DNA of 64,000 nucleotides from positions 10,296,501 through 10,360,500 of the forward strand of contig CM060841.1 of the NCBI GenBank assembly GCA_030762175.1, in the 5' to 3' direction. Shown here piece after piece: positions 11,350 to 22,165 of the stretch (its first letter is position 1; each line of letters opens with the position of its first letter). This stretch comes from Metallyticus violacea. Taxonomy: Eukaryota; Arthropoda; Insecta; Mantodea; Metallyticidae. Both the position numbers and the translations under genes were made by a program. The notes under the pieces are model-generated. The model was given only the letters and a program-made list of their open reading frames with translations, was not told where the DNA came from and searched no databases.

Positions 11350-11615
11350 ATTTATTTACGAACGTTCTTTAACATCACAGGTCACCAGCGTTCCATTCAA
11401 TTCAGGGCGTGAAACGGCCAACAAATTTTGCTCAGAGGCCTCTTTCTTCAGGCTTGAGGTTCTTTTTCGTTTTTTTCTGGCTTTACTTCCCTTCCGAAGG
11501 AAACCATATTTAGGATTTTTACACCCGAAAAAAACCATCGATCCTGGCCGAGTTTGAGCCCGCGATCTTGGGTTTAGAAGGCAAGTATGGTTACCACTAC
11601 ACCACCAGGACTGAC
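11350..11615 (-). repeat. SINE family 1, full-length
   Basis: Minus-oriented copy with the 3' end (TATTTACGAACG..TCTTT) at the left, the body, then the tRNA-like head at the right: complement of B box (TTTGAGCCCGCG region, about 11549-11560) and A box (GTTACCACTACACCACCAGG, about 11590-11609). The head ends in CAGGACTGAC. Confidence 0.8.
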
Positions 11616-13534
11616 AGCACGGTAAAAGATTTATATTTAGAAAAGACACTACGCATTAAATTACAAAAGGTACAATAGGTTTCATCCAACTATTTACTAT
11701 ATGAACAATTAAACATCAACAAAAATAAATGTACCAAGTAATGAATTACAATTATAGCCAAAAGTTTCTGTAGCATGAACACTTATTTGTTTTCCAATAC
11801 AAAACAAACTTTAGAAATGAAATGAAAAGTTGGTTATGTTACGTAAGTATACATGTTTCTATTAATAAATTGAATACTGTTTATCCAAAGGTCTACAACA
11901 CATTTAAAGTGAAATAACTTAGAGGGTTTGGTAGCTATTGCTTTTATTTTTAAGTGACGTTTTAACACCTTCCCATAGATTAAGATCTATCACCGCTTCA
12001 CAAATAGAACTATTACTGTTCGTTTTTATATAATACTTACATGTTTTTATATGACACCAAAACTTGTAGCCGTCAACAAGCAACATACACCACTTTTACT
12101 AAACTTGAGCTGCATGTTGATTCATTACCATTCTTCGGCACTAGTAAACAACCTTATGCTTTGCTGATACGGTTGCTGTGACGTAAGATGTGACGTGGCA
12201 TCTTTTGTGCTGCGTAGCAAGAATAAGTACAGAACCTTTAGTTGTAATTGAATGTCCAAAGGTATGAAAACAACTGACTGCATAGAAAAGCCAGAGCCCT
12301 GGCGGTTAGCTGACGGGCGACAGAAGTAGCATACGGCAATGGTGTGCAGTGGTGGCTCTCCAGAAAGTGATATTGCCTAATCATACACTCGTTTAATTTC
12401 ATGAATCATAGTTATTTTTATATTTATTTGGGATAAAGAGCATGTGTTTTACGTTCATTGTATTATCACACAAGTTTTATATAAAGCACAACTAAACATT
12501 TTTTTTTCTGAATCATTTTCTTCTGTTAAAATATATACCATTTCGCTGTGAGAAATAAGTCATCTACAAGTTAACTAAAATGTGTTTGAAATATTCCGAA
12601 AATAAAAAATATAACTTACAAATCCAATGAAATTTAAAATAAGTTTTCCAGTTTCTTTAGCACACTTGCTGGTTAACAATGCATTATGGCTAGGCTGAAG
12701 ACTTAAGCACTCAAGCGTAAAATAGCTCCTAGGTTCTCATCTGATCTTGGATTGCCAGGAACACAGTTCACCTAAACTGAACAGTCATATTTAGTTCCGT
12801 ATATGTATGTAAAAAATGTGTACATACATATGTAGAACTATATATGACTAACAGTGCATAGGCAAACAAATGAAAGTTTTGAAACTTTCTGAATTGGGGA
12901 AATTTGCAAAAAAAAAAAAAAAAAAAATCCTATCCTGATTTCCCTGAAACCCCGAATGTTGTACTGATCTCTTTCAGTTGCATATTTCCTTGTACAGGTG
13001 TGAACGCCAATTTTCAATTCTTTGTCCATGGCTGTAGCTCTCGAAATCTAGCAGTGGATTCCATAGTAAAGGTTTGCATTTAATAAACACGTGGTCTTGA
13101 TAACCCTTGAAGACAGTTTTCAGAGACAGAAAGGGATTAAGTTGTCTTTCCTTTAGGAGTATTTGCCCAGAGCATTGACATACCTGCAAAGAAAGCAAGG
13201 TCCATATATCCATAGGAGTTGTTAGTTCTGGAACATCTGTATATTTCTCGTATTTCTTTCGGAAGTATGACAGGCCTCTGCTAAGTGAATTTACCTTACT
13301 ATAGCGTATTACATTATAATTATGTCACTGTCAAAGGGAAATTCTTAAAATGTTGGATATGAAGAGTGTGGGGTTCTAATTACATCAACTGTTGGTTCGT
13401 TATACTGCTAAGACCCACTGAATTAATACACAGTGCCTACCAATGAACAGGACAAACTGATTTGTAGGAAGTCCGTTTTCAGTTTGATGTTGCCTTAATT
13501 TTTCTGTTGGCTAGGGGTCTCTATCGATACAGCT
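11616..13534. other. AT-rich intergenic DNA
   Basis: Poly-A tract at about 12909-12927. A minus-strand segment near 13170-13200 has an acceptor-like TTTCTTTGCAG followed by a 10-codon frame and stop, too short to call. Nothing else recognised. Confidence 0.35.
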
Positions 13535-13695
13535 AACTAAGCGGAGTGGCTTAGGCGTTAACGCTTGGGAACTGCATTCGGGAGGTTCCAGATTTAAATC
13601 CTTTGGGCCTGGCCATCCTGACCTTTCCAGTTTCTCCTGGTCGCTTAGGCGAATTCTGGGATGGATCCTTTCCACGATATTTCCGCTGGTCAAGC
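13535..13695 (+). repeat. tRNA-derived SINE (family 4)
   Basis: A-box-like AGCGGAGTGGCTTAGG and a B-box-like GATTTAAATCC preceded by GGGAGGTTCC form a degenerate tRNA head (about 13540-13600). It is followed by the body CTGGCCATCCTGACC...TCACTTAGGCGAATTCTGGGATGG-like sequence, a pattern common to several insect SINE families. It runs directly into a transposase remnant. Confidence 0.55.
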
Positions 13696-13699
13696 TCAC

Positions 13700-14060
13700 T
13701 TAACCATCACCGAGGAATCATTGCAGCTGTAGAAAACCTTGTAAGGCAGAATCGCCGAATCGCCTCCGAAAGATTACAGAAATATTGCCATTGTCACATT
13801 CTCCATCGACGTGACGGTTGGGATACCACAAGATTTACCTGCAGGGATCCCTAAGCATCTTTCTGAGGAGCAGAATGCTCGGCGAATGGGTGTTTGTATG
13901 GAGCATCAGCTGCGTTACCAAGCAGAGCGGGGTCCATTTCTTTGAAGATTGGTTCCACAGTCAACCACGGAAGATCTTCGCTAGGGGTATCCATAACCTT
14001 GTGACGCGCTGGGACACTTGCTTAAACAGACTAGGCGACTATGTGTAGCGGATATGCCAT
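13700..14060 (+). pseudogene. Internally deleted mariner/IS630-type transposase remnant
   Basis: The first part reads IAAVENLVRQNRRIASERLQ, a typical helix-turn-helix region of mariner-like transposases. After a frameshift it reads HLSEEQNARRMGVCMEHQ. The last part reads ARGIHNLVTRWDTCLNRLGD followed by Tyr, Val and a stop, matching the usual C-terminal end (GI..L..RW.KC.N..GDYVE). The catalytic D,D34D core that should lie between is missing, and the remnant is only about 350 bp against roughly 1 kb for a complete gene. This indicates an internal deletion. Confidence 0.6.
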
Positions 14061-14149
14061 CCATGTATCACTGTTATGTTTATATATTGCAAGCAATAAA
14101 CCATTACAAATAATAATACTGTTTCGCCTTCATTTGGGCAAACCATATA

Positions 14150-15399
14150 CGAGGGTAGAACCATAAGTTTCCGTCCTAGCCATTTTCTAGCCATGATAAA
14201 GACAAAACTATATTTCTCTTTTCAATATAGTTACGCTTTATATCAATACACTTCTCACATCTTCAAATTAACATAAAAAGCAATCAGAAACCTTGTCTGC
14301 AAAATGGGCATAAACAACATCCATCACTTCTTCGTCACACTTAAATTTCCTTCCTCGAAGGTCCTTCTTGAGTTTTGAGAAGAGGAAATAATCACAGGGA
14401 GCTAGATCTGGACTGTAGGGTGGATGGTCGATCTCCTTGAAGCCACATTTCTTCACAGCTTACTTTGCAACAAGAGCTCTGTGCACAGGGGCGTTGTCGT
14501 GAAGAAGGCGCACACCACCACTCAGCTTTCCTCGCCTGTTCTCTTTGATGGAAGCACATAGTCTGTGCTGTAGGCCAGCATAGTACTCCCCATTTACTGT
14601 AGTGTTCCTCTCCTTGAAGTCAATGAAGAGTATTCCTTCACAGTTCCAAAAGATTGTGGCCATGATCTTCTTGGTTGATTGAGTGACCTTGACCTTTAGA
14701 GGCGGTGCTTCGCCAAGTTTACACCACTCCATTCATTCTCTTTCGGACAAGGGATCATAGCAGAGGACCATAGTTTCATTTCCTGTAACAATGGTTTGCA
14801 GAACTCTCTCGTTGCCACGGTAGAGTTCCAAAAATACCAGGCAACAGATAACTCGTTGCTGCTTTTGAACTGAGGCCGGAAGTCTAGTCACCCATCTTGC
14901 ACTAACCTTATTCATGTTTAAATGTTCATGAATAATTCGAAGTATTGTTGTTTTATAAAGGCCCAACCTTGCTGCTATTTCTGTAACTTTGAGCTGCCGG
15001 TCTCCATAGTTTTTCCTTCCACAAAAGCGATGTTTTCAGGAGTGAGCACCTCCAAGGGCTGACCTGAACGCTCTTCGTCTTCAATGATATCTCGACCCAT
15101 TGCCCATTCTTTTACGGTAGAATATGAGGGGGAGGCCTCCCCATATACACCGTCCGAGCGTTGTTAAGTGTTTCATTTGGAATAAATCCTTTTTTGATGA
15201 AGAATTTAATAACAGCTCGATACTGCATTTAGAACATGTCTCAATCTTCTACACATAGCCTTCTTTATGCAACTATATCTGAACAATTGAATACAGCGGT
15301 GCGAAAGTTACAGCTGCAGTTACTTAACAGATAAAATATGACACCAGATAAAGATTTTGTTTTCCTTATCGGCGAGGCCGGAAACTTATGAACCTACCC
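14150..15399 (-). mobile_element. Mariner element A, near full-length, inactive
   Basis: The imperfect terminal inverted repeats are CGAGGGTAGAACCATAAGTT at the left and the complement of GGAAACTTATGAACCTACCC at the right. The ~1.25 kb length fits mariner. Minus-strand frames (about 14966-14268) give, in order, HEHLNMNKVSARWVTRLPAS, a degenerate first catalytic block TGNETM (consensus TGDETW, Asp replaced by Asn), KKIMATIFWNCEGILFIDF, HDNAPVH (second Asp) and YSPDLAPCDYFLFSKLKK (third Asp), with D34D spacing between the last two. Several stops interrupt the frame, one of them between HDN and PCD. This copy cannot encode an active transposase. Confidence 0.88.
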
Positions 15400-16666
15400 A
15401 GCACATAGAGACGCTCCTTTCAACGTTCACTGAGGCAAAGATGCATACCTGAATCACCAAATATCCACATCATTGAGATAGCATTTATCTTGTATTCTGT
15501 GCGAAACCTCCTGTTCTTGTTCAAAACTTTTACATTTTACGGAACACAATTTTACCAACTTCACTTTCCACGCGATCAAATTTATCTCCTCTCACGTCAC
15601 CAAATCTATTGGATTTGATACCGCAGAACCACGTTGTTCCAGAAATGTGACAATATATGACGATTGTAAGCCAATTGTGTACTTTCCTAGTAACATCCCT
15701 TACCACAGAATCACCAACGTGCGCAGAAACTAAGAACCATATCATGTCCTTTAGAGCAATTCTTCTCGGGATACCAACTGCATACATTTGTAAAAGCTGA
15801 ACTTACAACAAGGACTAAACCTGAGGCAATAAGAAGGCAAATGAAATTTGACGTATAAAATCATTACGTAACTGATGACATCATATCACCTGCTTGTAAA
15901 ATCACTATCACGACAAATTATGTGGAAGCAATTTATTACGGATGTGTTAGGTGTGTTATTTCCTATATTTAGAACAAAGTTAAATGTTCACTTGCTCGCT
16001 CCATCGGCTAACATAATAACACTTGTAAACTGAAAATGCCCGTGATATTTAAACCTGACCTAAGACAAACATCATTCAACAATTGGCGCCCAAAATTAGG
16101 TAACTGGTGATATCACAGCAAAAGCCTGTGGCGACTTCACAGTATGTTCCGTTCGGAGCGTTAACAGAAAATTCCCAGTCATTCAGCCCTGTAATCATTC
16201 AGTTACTAATCTTTTCTAACATCCTGGGCTTTGTTTCACGAAACAATTAGTGTACAAGTTAGTATTTACTGGCCGTAATTCCATCATTTCTAATAAAACC
16301 TGTTTAACCAACATTTATTCTGCAGTGATAGGATCATAAAAATTTGTCACTAGTCACTTGTCAAAATTACCAGTATAGCGACTGTATGCGAGCATCGAGA
16401 AGGTGGTTTTGGGGATATTTATTAATTCGTGGACTGTTTGTTGATGCGATTTTGTTTACCCGGCATATATTTTAAATCGTATATTCAATACGATATATAC
16501 TTTTTGGGCAATTCCCTGACAAAATTACGAAGAAATACAAAGCTGAAATGTAGAAAACAATAACACAAATTGTGAAAGTGTTGAGGTTAATTACATCGAA
16601 GAAAGATTAAGCATACGTGAGGGACACATTTTGGTCAAACAGCAAGAAAGTTACAATGGTAAGTGC
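15400..16666. other. Unassigned intergenic DNA
   Basis: A minus-strand frame of 85 codons (15787-15530) shows no recognisable motif. A small palindrome around 16478-16496 (ATCGTAT...ATACGAT) is the only structure noticed. Confidence 0.35.
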
Positions 16667-17069
16667 TCAGGAAAGCTGAGTGGTGGTGTGCGCCTTCTTC
16701 ACGACAACGAGCCTGTGCTCACAGCTGTTCCTGCAAAGGAAGCTGTGAAGAAAGGTGGCTTCAAGGAGATCGACCATCCAGCCTACAGCCCAGATCTAGC
16801 TCCCAGTGACTATTTCTTCTTTTCAAAACTCAACAAGGGCCTTGGAGGAAGGAAATTTAAGTGTGACGAAGTGAAGGATGCAGTTTATGCCCATTTTGCA
16901 GACAAGACTTCTGACTATTTTGAGGGGGGGGGGGGGAATTGAAATGTTAATTCAAAGATGTGAGAAGTGCATTGATATAATACGTAACTATATTGAAAAT
17001 TGAAATATAGTTTTTGTCTTTATCATACTTAGAAAATGGTTAGGCTGGAAACTTATGGACCTACCCTCG
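16667..17069 (+). mobile_element. Mariner element A, 5'-truncated copy
   Basis: Starts abruptly inside the transposase (GKLSGGVRLLHDNEPV) and runs through YSPDLAPSDYFFFSKLNK, KFKCDEVKDAVYAHFAD and the 3' terminal repeat GGAAACTTATGGACCTACCC. The two remaining catalytic aspartates keep the D34D spacing. A 12-14 base G run at about 16924-16937 interrupts the C-terminus. It is the same family as 14150-15399, in opposite orientation, about 1.3 kb away. Confidence 0.85.
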
Positions 17070-17089
17070 TAGGAACGCATTTAGTTGAC

Positions 17090-19560
17090 CTAGTGCTGTA
17101 TAATCAATAACAGATATAGGCTTATTCAATTTCTCACTAATATTAAAGGTTATTCCTAAATAACAAAAAAGTATTTACATCTTGTATTTCTTGCCCAGTG
17201 TACTACAATTTTTCATCTCTGCCATACACGTAGTCATTTTTAAAATTTATTGTTTTGGTTTTGTTAACATTTACTACCATACCCCATTGCAGACAATGCT
17301 CTTTTAGGATGTGAATGCCTTTCCGCAAGTCATCTCTTGTTAGAGATAAAAGATTTAGATCGTCAGCATACAAAGTACAGGAATGCATGTACCTCCCACT
17401 TCAGGGGTATTCATTTCCTCCGCTAACAGGGCATCCGAGATATCACACAATAACGGAGATAGAATACTTCCCTGACGAACTCTTCTACTGGCTGATCTAC
17501 CTTCCGATATGTTTTCAACTATCTTAACACAAAATGTCACATCGCTATATATCTGCATCATTCTGTTGGAGACACCTTTCTGATACATTTTACCCACAGA
17601 ACATCTCTCTGAACACTGTCAAATACTAGTTTAAAATCAACAAATATGCTGTATAATTTACCCCGTATATCTATTAGCATCTTTAAAACGAATCTATTTT
17701 CCACCGTAGAAAACCCTTCCCTGAAACCGCTTGATATGTAGATATTTTATTGTATTCCTTAGCTCATCCCCTTAATCAATCATACAGAATCTTGCAGTAT
17801 ACTTTACCTAAGGCAGATATATTAATGTACCCTCGTAGTTCTCTGGCGCTAGGGTTACCCTTGCCTTTTGAATATCGCCATTGACCATGATTCTGGATAT
17901 CTTTCTCCATTAAATAATTAATTAAATGCAATTCACAGGACCTCTGTTACTTCCGGTACCACTAAGGAGAATTTTACAAATTCTGTTGAAATTCCTTCAA
18001 TTACGGATGCTTTCCCATTTTTAGCTACTACTATTTCGTTCTCCACTATTTCTCCGTCTAATATTGGTACAGGGGGCATTAAACGCTGTTCTCTAAGAGC
18101 CCGTCGTAGTCCCTCTTGATTTCACCACATATGCTGTATTAAAATACGCCAGCCCCCTTCGGGTTAGATGTTCATTTGCCCACTTTTTCGTGCTTTAATT
18201 TTTGTGATAAAATTCCAAATGCTTATCGTATCCTCCGATAGGTTGCAGTTCTTAGATCCCCCGCCAATTTTGTTTTGCCATTCCGATTTGGGACTTTCCA
18301 CTGCGCGTTTACATTCTTTACTTAGTTGGACTTGAAAATTACAGCTTTCCTCAACACCCTCCCGCCTGTAAGCCTTAAGCGCTGCCCCAATTTTTTTCCT
18401 TTGCTTGTTCGTATCGTTCATCTTTTGTATGATATTTACTTGTTTTCATGTGTCTACCTATTAATTGTATTTGTCAGTCTTCTAACAATATATGCCCCGT
18501 TTTTCCCTCTCCCCCATTAAAGACGTTTGCCTAGTCACGCAACATTCCCACAAATTCCTCCATTCTTTTTGGGATCCCAACAACGGTGACACAGAGATGT
18601 TGTTAATTTCCCTTAACACTATTTACTGAGGCTAGATGCTGATTTAGCGTAAGCAAGATAGATGAACAATGCGATTCCACTCTGTTTACAAGTTTGAAAT
18701 CTGTATAAAATCTAACGTCTCCTATTATATGCATAATATATAATCAATAGTGCTTCCTCTGTTGCTATTTATAAATGTTAATTCTCCCAGCTTAGCTGAC
18801 CCGTACTTTCCCCAAATTACTTCCACCTAAAAGGCATCGCACAAGGATAGTAACTGCCTCTCGCCCGAGTTTAGTGTTGTGTCTTTACTGTGTGGCACTT
18901 CTCTCCTATAGGCATTTTCCTCACGTTCTATAATTATATTTTCACAACCAATTCTGACATTAAAATCTCCCATTATCACTAAACCTGAGTGTGCTTATCT
19001 GTCTTGAATTTGTGAAATGGTGCAGGTAAATCCATGGGATTGGTTGCCTGTATAAAACTAATATACACAATTCCACCTCGTTTAATTGACAATATACAGC
19101 AACAGCTCCCCCTAATTTAATGCTAAGCCTGTGGATGTCACCCCCCCCCCCCACTCTTCTTTAAAATAAAGTGCCATACCCTTCTTAGGGCTTTTGTTTC
19201 ACTTTCCTCAAACGGCGCTTTGAAGCCACAATAGTTACAATTTCACACTTTTTTTAACCAAATTTCTGTCAATTTCATAATGCCTACACTATTTAAAAAG
19301 TCAATAAACCTGTCGTTCGCAAACTTTTTTTTTCACACGCTCTACATTCCACAGGCAGCTTTTCCCTAAAGTTTACTTGATCTGGTGCTCCTTGCCAGTG
19401 GGTCATTGACTTGTTTCCTGCCGCTTTGAATCCGTTTGTAGATGTTTCTTACCCTGTCCCATTACCTCTCCGCTGTTCGTCTCCTGCTTAAGTAAGCAGT
19501 ATGCAGCCTTCTTAGGAGGCCCGTAACTTAAACTGAACCCGTTTTGATTTTGGCGTTCCT
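17090..19560 (-). mobile_element. Non-LTR retrotransposon with endonuclease and reverse transcriptase, decayed
   Basis: Read from about 19560 down. Near 19370-19300 is CLWNVE followed by a KKK-rich stretch (endonuclease start). Near 18965-18940 is IMGDFNVRIG, the endonuclease GDFN motif. Near 18750-18720 is a STIDYIL block from the endonuclease C-terminus. At 18421-18164 is a basic connector. At 17597-17400 is RRVRQGSILSPLLCDISDAL (reverse transcriptase RQG..SP block), and at 17388-17203 is CTLYADDLNLLS with an intact YADD, then WGMVVNVNKTKTINFK. Many stops and frameshifts. The order is that of one ORF2 of Jockey/I-like LINEs; the exact clade is not decided. The 3' end appears truncated near 17090. 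Confidence 0.78.
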
Positions 19561-20384
19561 CTCCCGAGGATTATGGACCCTCTCCTATCCTTGAAGAAGG
19601 GACCCTTAACAGGTACTATCTGCTGGGCCAGCAGGACCCTAGAGCTCATTAAAAAAAGGGAAACTAATCTCTGAGATTACTATCATCTCATCCTGTGTTT
19701 CAGCTTCTTAAAATAGCAAAGTGTTAAATAATCTCAAAAAACTGCGCCAAAGACAGCAATTAAGCTTTAATTTCTATCGTTTTCTGTGTGTTTTTGAAAA
19801 CTGTAGTGAATATTTGGTGTCACTGAACAAATAGAGCGTGTTCTATTTAAGGCAACTTTATGTTTAAAAATGCAAAACCACGTGGCTGCATATTTGATCT
19901 AATTATGACTATTCCCATATGGCACTGCAACTTTGGTTCCAACGATAAAAGCCTTCCGTTGTGTCAGTTACAAGCATTCAAATGGCAAGTGAAAGGGCAT
20001 TTGTTTCCGGAAATTGTTGGATGGTCATGTTGGTGTTTCATGGCACTGAGAACAATTTATGGTCTCCGGAATGGAGTTACATCGCTTGTTCGTGAGTTGT
20101 AAAGCTAGAAATGACCACCATGAACTACAGTAGGATGCACACAATGCCAATGAAAGAGCTAAAGCCCATTGACACTCCAGGAATTAGAAGTGAATAATGC
20201 AGGACTATATCTGGAAGTTTTCTGTTTCGAGAGTTTGTCTGCAAAACTTAACTCTCCATCACATGAAGATTTAGCTATTGTTCAACAAAATAGTAATAGC
20301 ACTTTAGGTAAATCTAGTAACATTCATAGAGGAACACCTTTATTAAAAAAATATCCTTTGAAACAGTAATTCTGGTAGTTCCCC

Positions 20385-20422
<38 letters not shown>

Positions 20423-20591
20423 ATGTATTTTATTGTAATTATTAATATGTGATATGGTAATCAATTATGTATACAGAGGTTTGCCAAAAATGTATACACA
20501 CTTCAAGCAAAGAAAAAACTGTGTTAACATAACAAAACTGAATTCACCTAAACAGAAAACGATGAGCACTAATTATCTTAGACTTTTACAG
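19561..20591. other. Unassigned DNA with TA repeat
   Basis: Contains a (TA)n microsatellite at about 20388-20419. The frames at 19860-20102 and 20169-20369 have no recognisable motifs. Confidence 0.4.
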
Positions 20592-20926
20592 TTACAACAG
20601 TTGCTCAAAATGCCCACCATCGGCGTCGATACACTTCTGAGTACTTTGAACTATTGATTGAGCAACGTTTGCGAAAGTGTCCTCAGCGATTGCAGCATAT
20701 GCCGAAGTGCTGCTCGTGTAACTGATTTACCCAGATCTGCCTTTGTAAACATCGCACACGGTACCATGAGTCTCAGATTTGTCTCGAATGCGTGCAATTG
20801 TTACTTACGATGGCGGTTCTGTTCTGTACACAGTCTCCATTGTCTTTGAACTTCAACAACATTCTCGGTTTTCCAATACCACTTCAAAATTACTTTCCGC
20901 TGTTCAAACGATAATCTTGACTCCAT
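20592..20926 (-). pseudogene. Miniature IS630/mariner-type transposase derivative
   Basis: On the minus strand the frame starts MESRLSFEQRKVILKWYWKT and continues VVEVQRQWR, the N-terminal helix-turn-helix of the type annotated as DUF4817 in insects. It shifts frame and reads CDVYKGRSG-like sequence, then jumps directly to DTFANVAQSIVQSTQKCI and DADGGHFEQLL with a stop, the usual C-terminus. The ~700 bp catalytic middle is absent. The start and stop at the expected places make an internal deletion the simplest explanation. Confidence 0.6.
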
Positions 20927-20933
20927 TTTGTTA

Positions 20934-21070
20934 TAGCAACGTTGGCATAACGTAATGTGAGTCACATCTGTTTACAGAACATCATACGATAATATTGGCT
21001 GATCTGTCACGTAGCAACGCTATCATAATGTATGAGAGTCATATCTGTTAACATAGCATCATACTACACA
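20934..21070. repeat. Imperfect 78-bp tandem duplication
   Basis: TAGCAACGTTGGCATAACG..GAGTCACATCTGTT..ACA..GCATCATAC starts at 20934 and recurs, diverged, at 21012 (TAGCAACGCTATCATAATG..). It lies at the 5' side of the miniature transposase and may be part of its terminal region. Confidence 0.6.
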
Positions 21071-21289
21071 TTACTTAGGAATATAGAAAAGCATCCATAT
21101 ACTTACATGACACGTTTTCTATGAGTAATTTTATATACAAGTACATAAACATAAATAGAACCCTTACTCTTGAGCCTCCCGTCACGCCCCCTCACCAAGC
21201 CTCCCCCCCCCCCTCTTCACTATAGCCATTAACCTTCTTTGTCGGGTCTTCGCTAGAAATATTCCCAAATTGTGTGTCTCACATGCTCC

Positions 21290-22165
21290 AACAGTTCCCG
21301 GCAAATGTTCAAACTTCTATTGGCACTCAAAAACTGCGGAAATGCTCGCTTCTTAAAATCTCCGTTTCCCTGCTTTCTACCAAAATATGCCTCCAGTATC
21401 GCTTTCTCCGCACAATGTTTTGTTTCCTTTCCAAGCTCCTAATATAAACCATGCGAGACCACTTCTTTCTTCTCTGCCACAGACATCTAAATAATATCCC
21501 TCCCCCACACCGGATCTGTTTGAGCCTGCAGGTTAAGCGATACTTTTTCTGAGTATTGAGACTCAATATTTTGCCTATATATACCTCACAAACATGTCTT
21601 AACTTTTTTTCAACTATTTCGTGTAATGTTCTCTCCCCTTAACCAAATATACTCCAATCCAATTTTGTCTAAGCCTTGCCTTAATTTTGATGCCCATTCC
21701 ATATCCCATCCTTCCCTTATTTGCTGCCTTAGACAAACTGCTCAAAGAAGAGCTTGATCCTCCCGTATTGTTCTTAGCATGTAATTAATTGTTCTTGTTT
21801 TTCACACTTTCGTTATAAATCCCAAACTCTTTAAGAACCACACAATTTACTGTACCCTTTCCTACTTGTAGCAACCGCTTTAGAAACTGTGTTTGTACCT
21901 GATTAAGTTCCTCGGTGTTTTCCCACTCCCAAATTTCGGCCCCGTACGTCACAACCACCCTGTACACCAACTCCATAGTTCTCAGCGGGATTTCCGGTAT
22001 TTTTACTAAATGCTTTAATGTCTCTGTATTTTTAATTACGCACTTGCGTTTGTGTGTTGCCCAGTTCCCATTCATAGCTAAAGTGACTCCCAAGTTCACA
22101 GTTGCTAGTGCCTGACCTGCACACTTCCATCTCTCTTTCCTGCTGTACCGCACAGGGTGTAACCG
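21290..22165 (-). pseudogene. LINE ORF2 C-terminal fragment
   Basis: The minus-strand frame 22153-21785 reads RWKCAGQALATVNLGVTLAM, NWATHKRKCVIKNTETLKHL, then VVVTYGAEIWEW and TQFLKRLLQVGKGT. This is the post-polymerase segment of insect LINEs (pattern YG.EIW.......V..QF.K..L.......N). A second frame (21566-21327) is Lys/Arg-rich and looks like the 3' continuation. It belongs to the same family as 8100-8545, which overlaps it in the WKCAGQ/THKRK blocks. Confidence 0.65.

Noticed and set aside
13160..13200. Minus-strand TTTCTTTGCAG acceptor followed by YVNALGKYS and a stop, looking like a tiny last exon
   Set aside because: Ten codons are too few to support a gene without transcript evidence.
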